Shown: one piece after another, positions 4,964 through 5,124 of the stretch
Numbering within the stretch: the first letter of the stretch is position 1
How the letters are laid out: every line of letters begins with the position of its first letter
Assembly: GCA_046765795.1 (NCBI GenBank)
Contig: JBKPRH010000042.1
Location: 1-5,124, forward strand
Reading direction: 5' to 3'
Length of the DNA stretch: 5,124 nt
DNA from: Gp6-AA40 sp046765795
Lineage (GTDB): Bacteria > Acidobacteriota > Vicinamibacteria > Vicinamibacterales > UBA2999
Position numbers and translations under genes: made by a program
Notes under the pieces: model-generated
The model's input: the letters and a program-made list of their open reading frames with translations, nothing else
Told to the model about the DNA's origin: nothing
The model's database searches: none

Positions 4964-5124
4964 TCACCGCCGGCGAGCGCGTCCTCCGATTGTCGCGACG
5001 CGTCCCGGCGATGTTCGGCGACGCCACGAGCGCGCACGCCGTTGACCGAGCACGAACAATCCGTCCTCAATGCCGAGTACGCCTGCAGCCACGAGCTGCC
5101 ACAGCGCTCGCTGGCAGCTTACGC
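4964..5124 (-). CDS. Small HTH-like protein, C-terminal part (5' end outside window)
   Basis: The frame is open from the right edge to a double TGA (4961-4966), giving the last 52 residues of a protein. Its first visible residues read VSCQRALWQLVAAGVLGI, then EDGLFVLGQ and an Arg-rich tail. The first part resembles the C-terminal helix and wing of the 79-residue protein at 3026-3265: over the 17 positions from SCQR to LGI, eight are identical (C, R, L, L, A, G, L, I), with I/V exchanges at two more. This suggests a second member of the same putative winged-helix family, just upstream of hsp20 and possibly its co-transcribed regulator. The tail (RRARSWRRR... to RARRR) is longer and more basic than in the other copy. 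Because the fragment is short, chance openness in GC-rich DNA cannot be excluded. Confidence 0.55.
   Translation of the reverse strand, partial: VSCQRALWQLVAAGVLGIEDGLFVLGQRRARSWRRRTSPGRVATIGGRARRR

Noticed and set aside
4945..5070. N-terminal extension of Hsp20 to a 206-residue form
   Set aside because: The very strong Shine-Dalgarno at 4951-4960 sits before ATG 4944. The extra residues do not resemble Hsp20, and the stretch reads better as the end of another gene.

Overview
The window is GC-rich bacterial DNA. It probably comes from a Gram-negative (diderm) soil-type bacterium. Two genes encode lipoproteins with a clear lipobox and no Asp after the lipidated Cys, which fits outer-membrane sorting. 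The combination of DUF4136 lipoproteins, small four-helix membrane proteins and very short winged-helix-like proteins recalls Acidobacteriota (Vicinamibacteria-like), but that placement is an impression from memory and not a proof. Almost every base is assigned: eight or nine protein genes, no RNA genes, no mobile element and no CRISPR array.

Left part (1-2332, all on the minus strand): an operon-like run of two tandem DUF4136 lipoprotein paralogs (1781-2332, then 1260-1760). It is followed by the first ~403 residues of a two-domain protein, an aminoglycoside-phosphotransferase-like kinase fold plus a P-loop kinase, which leaves the window at base 1.

Centre (2333-3017): a 208-bp divergent intergenic region unusually dense in short perfect inverted repeats separates the lipoprotein operon from a plus-strand universal stress protein gene (2541-3017). 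That gene ends 8 bp from the stop codon of a convergent gene, with a GC-rich hairpin lying across the junction.

Right part (3026-5124, all minus strand): two tandem paralogous four-helix membrane proteins (3799-4272, then 3280-3780) lead into a 79-residue helix-turn-helix-like protein (3026-3265). Upstream of them, beyond a strong 12-bp terminator-type hairpin, lies an Hsp20 small heat-shock protein gene (4450-4944). At the right edge is the C-terminal part of what looks like a second copy of the small helix-turn-helix protein (4964-5124), 19 bp before hsp20 and apparently co-transcribed with it.

Taken together this is a stress-response neighbourhood: a universal stress protein, an Hsp20 chaperone and an APH/P-loop kinase, a set also found in the mycobacterial dormancy regulon. 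Here it is mixed with uncharacterised envelope lipoproteins, paired membrane proteins and tiny putative DNA-binding proteins. No wholly new system can be proven from this window. The best leads are the repeat-rich divergent control region, the paired membrane proteins with a conserved intramembrane His/Asp, and the small HTH proteins associated with both minus-strand units on the right.
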